DNA of 7,290 nt from Ga0077527 sp964606765 (GTDB lineage: Bacteria; Pseudomonadota; Gammaproteobacteria; Burkholderiales; SG8-41). The stretch spans positions 1 to 7,290 of the forward strand of contig CAZSIR010000145.1 in assembly GCA_964606765.1 (NCBI GenBank), in the 5' to 3' direction. Below, piece after piece: positions 5,578-7,290 of this stretch; within the stretch, counting starts at the first letter, position 1, and each line of letters opens with the position of its first letter. The notes under the pieces are model-generated. The model was not told where the DNA came from and did no database searches. It saw nothing but the letters and a program-made list of their open reading frames with translations. The position numbers and the translations under genes are program-made.

Positions 5578-6975
5578 TCAGGGTGCGGCCAGAAAATCGC
5601 GCACGGAAGTCTCGTCGCGCAGGCGCCAGATGCGCGCGATCAGCCGCTGCATTTCATCCGCGGTCGCTGCCGCGGAATACGCCACCAGCCGCTGCGCCTT
5701 GTCTTCCAGCTCGCTGCGGGTCAGCGTGTTGTCGGGATCGCCTTTCGGCGTTTCAACACGGCATTCCAGCCTGCGGCCGTCTACCGTCTCCACCGTCACG
5801 CGGCCGATCCAGCGCCGCGGATAGGCGGCATCGATGTCCTTGTCCAGAACCATGTGCACACGGTCATGGAATTTTCTCAAGTTATTGTTTTTTAAAGATT
5901 TTTCAGTAAAGTCCGCAAGCGCGGCCCGACCCTCGGTGGCTATCATCGCCAGCACGAAGCCCATCGAGAATTTGGATTGATGCACGGTCTGCGGATCCGT
6001 GACGGGGCCCAGCACGTCGATGGCGCCCTGATGCACATGCGCGGTGACTTTGGCGATGTGATCCGCCTGCAGTTGATGCTGCCGCATCAGCTGCTGCAAT
6101 GCGTCCGCAGCGGGATGGGTGTGGCGGCAGGACGCATGGAATTTGAAGGAAGTCTCGGCCGTCGCCCAGCGCGTGCCGAGGCCGTCGGTCAGCCAGCGTT
6201 CGTCGGCATCACTGGACATGCCCGCCGCCATGCCCTGCCTGCCCTCGAAAATATCGCGCGCACCGGTGAATCCGTCGCGTGCAATATAGGCGGCCATCAG
6301 TCCGTCCGCCGCCGCCTTTGCCGTGTGCAGCTGCTTTGAATCAGCGGCATCACGCAGGAATTCCCACAAGCCTGCAGCCATCGTGCCGGCCGAGCCCAGG
6401 CAATGCTGCATTCTGTCGGCATCAAGTTTAAGGATGTGCGCCACGCCCGCTGCGGCGGCCAGCTTGCCCGCGGTACCCGTGGTGTGGAACACCTTGTAAT
6501 GCGAGCGGCCGAGGAATTCGCCGACACGCACGCCGCATTCATACCCGGCAACGGAGGCAGCAATCAGATCCCTGCCGCTGGCGCCGACATCCTGCGCTGC
6601 GGCCAGCACTGCAGGAAACACCACGGTTCCCGGATGCAGCACCGAACTGTTGTGCAGGTCGTCCTGTTCGACAAAATGCGAAGCGGCGCCGTTGACCAGC
6701 GCGGCGAAAAAAGGCGATGTGCGCCTGCGCGTCAGCAGGTTTTCCGCGGTGCCCTCGCGCGGCCCCATCGCCGCGGCAAAGCCGTCAATCACGGAAACCG
6801 GCCGCGCCCCCTTGCCGGCCAGCGCTGAAGCGAACCAGTCGAGAAACAGCTCCTCGGTGCGCGCGACGACGCTCTGCGGCAGGTCTTCGTAGCGCATCGA
6901 GGCGAGCCAGGCACTGAGGATGCGCGACGGGCTGCCGCTTGCGGCCGGGACTTCTTTTTTGACGGGTATGGGCAT
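5578..6975 (-). CDS. MmgE/PrpD family protein (complete)
   Basis: This is a complete member of 465 aa (family about 450). The N-terminal helical domain covers about residues 18-260 and the C-terminal alpha/beta domain about 265-445. Seen motifs are ASHFVEQDDLH (98-108) with HPG at 114-116, VFHTTGTAGKLAAA (162-175), DSKQLHTAKAA (212-222), FKFHASCRHTHPAADA (277-292) and the closing ETPKGDPDN (408-416). Relatives catalyse dehydration, hydration or decarboxylation of methylcitrate/aconitate-like acids in the cytoplasm. Where the left-hand paralogue has DFDDT, this one has EQDDL, so a different substrate is likely. The ATG at 6975 is chosen because GGAG sits 6 nt upstream; another ATG eight codons earlier (6999) has no ribosome-binding site. 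It converges with the DUF2007 gene (19 bp between stops) and diverges from the citryl-CoA-lyase-like gene. Confidence 0.94.
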   Translation of the reverse strand: MPIPVKKEVPAASGSPSRILSAWLASMRYEDLPQSVVARTEELFLDWFASALAGKGARPVSVIDGFAAAMGPREGTAENLLTRRRTSPFFAALVNGAASHFVEQDDLHNSSVLHPGTVVFPAVLAAAQDVGASGRDLIAASVAGYECGVRVGEFLGRSHYKVFHTTGTAGKLAAAAGVAHILKLDADRMQHCLGSAGTMAAGLWEFLRDAADSKQLHTAKAAADGLMAAYIARDGFTGARDIFEGRQGMAAGMSSDADERWLTDGLGTRWATAETSFKFHASCRHTHPAADALQQLMRQHQLQADHIAKVTAHVHQGAIDVLGPVTDPQTVHQSKFSMGFVLAMIATEGRAALADFTEKSLKNNNLRKFHDRVHMVLDKDIDAAYPRRWIGRVTVETVDGRRLECRVETPKGDPDNTLTRSELEDKAQRLVAYSAAATADEMQRLIARIWRLRDETSVRDFLAAP

Positions 6976-7072
6976 GATGTTCTCCGCTGGAGACGGCATT
7001 TTAAAACAAAGCTGATGCCAAGCCCTGCGCCATCCATTAAGCTTCCCGCGACATCACAGACCGGAGACTCCA
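6976..7072. promoter_or_regulatory. Divergent promoter region between MmgE/PrpD and citryl-CoA-lyase-like genes
   Basis: These 97 bp lie between two diverging start codons and should hold promoters for both. The region contains GGCAT (6995-6999) and ATGCC (7015-7019), an inverted pair spaced by 15 nt, and the AT-rich palindrome TTTTAAAA (6999-7006). TTGGCA and TAAAAT on the minus strand are only 12 nt apart, too close for a sigma-70 promoter. GGAG at 7063-7066 is the ribosome-binding site of the plus gene. Operator function of the dyad is a guess. Confidence 0.4.
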
Positions 7073-7290
7073 ATGCCCAAACGCAAATCCATACGCACCG
7101 ACATCGCCTGGAGCGCCGTCGACCGCATCACCGTCAAGGGACATGACCTGTGCAGTGAAATCCTCGGCAAGCTGTCGCTGGGCGACATGGCCTTCCTCGA
7201 GATCACCGACCGCCTGCCGACGCCGCGCGAATCGGTGATGTTCAACGCCATCGCGGTCACCCTGGTCGAGCACGGCCTGACGCCGAGTTC
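7073..7290 (+). CDS. Citryl-CoA-lyase/citrate-synthase-family protein (N-terminal part; runs off right edge)
   Basis: Seventy-two complete codons are visible. The sequence RTDIAWS (8-14), DRITVKGHDL (17-26), the ILGKLSLGDMAFLEITDRLPT stretch (30-50) and AVTLVEHGLTPS (61-72) match the small proteins annotated as citryl-CoA lyase, related to the C-terminal part of ATP-citrate lyase and to citrate synthase (PF00285). His67 in the VEHG motif sits where citrate synthases have an active-site histidine. The reaction would be cleavage or formation of a citryl-CoA-type thioester, in the cytoplasm. The ATG at 7073 follows GGAG (7063-7066) with 6 nt between. It diverges from the complete MmgE/PrpD gene, suggesting shared control. 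A member with altered substrate cannot be excluded, because most of the protein lies outside. Confidence 0.85.
   Translation, partial: MPKRKSIRTDIAWSAVDRITVKGHDLCSEILGKLSLGDMAFLEITDRLPTPRESVMFNAIAVTLVEHGLTPS

Noticed and set aside
5546..5590. Inverted repeat GGCCGCA / TGCGGCC around the convergent DUF2007 and MmgE/PrpD stops as a bidirectional terminator
   Set aside because: The loop is 31 nt long, the arms lie mostly inside coding ends, and no T-tract follows on either strand.
6976..6999. Upstream ATG at 6999 as start of the complete MmgE/PrpD gene
   Set aside because: No ribosome-binding site precedes it, while GGAG stands 6 nt before the ATG at 6975.

Overview
The window looks like a piece of a scaffolded, GC-rich genome of a betaproteobacterium, most probably of the order Burkholderiales. 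The reasons are the strong G/C preference at third codon positions, a Bug-type (TctC-like) solute-binding protein next to TctA and TctB membrane subunits, and several genes of a kind Burkholderiales carry in many paralogues (MmgE/PrpD proteins, a small VOC protein, a citryl-CoA-lyase-like protein). This is inferred from gene families, not from a phylogenetic marker. A run of exactly 100 N (4149-4248) is an assembly gap, so adjacency across it is not proven.

Layout. Minus strand, right to left from the gap to the left edge: the C-terminal end of a VOC (glyoxalase/dioxygenase fold) protein cut by the gap; a 24-codon ORF directly after its stop; tctB (GTG start, very strong Shine-Dalgarno); tctA (1 nt after tctB); a periplasmic Bug/TctC binding protein; and an MmgE/PrpD protein running off the left edge. 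Together they read as an uptake-and-catabolism operon for a carboxylic acid. A 10-bp-stem hairpin lies between tctA and the bug gene, and a terminator-like hairpin lies between bug and the MmgE/PrpD gene.

Right of the gap: about 150 bp without a gene but with a possible promoter/operator; a ModA-like substrate-binding-domain protein with no signal peptide (minus); diverging from it, a DUF2007 protein with a C-terminal zinc ribbon (plus); converging on that, a second, complete MmgE/PrpD protein (minus); and, diverging from the latter, the start of a citryl-CoA-lyase/citrate-synthase-family gene cut by the right edge (plus).

Working model (inference): the tripartite tricarboxylate transporter imports a di- or tricarboxylate. 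MmgE/PrpD enzymes (hydratase, dehydratase or decarboxylase of methylcitrate/aconitate-like acids) and the citryl-CoA-lyase-like enzyme process citrate-like acids or their CoA esters. The two MmgE/PrpD proteins differ at the family's active-site signature, so they probably act on different substrates. I see no CRISPR array, tRNA, rRNA, insertion sequence or phage gene, and no clearly new system. The points most worth checking are the small ORF between the VOC gene and tctB, the two intra-operon hairpins, and the signal-less ModA-like protein.
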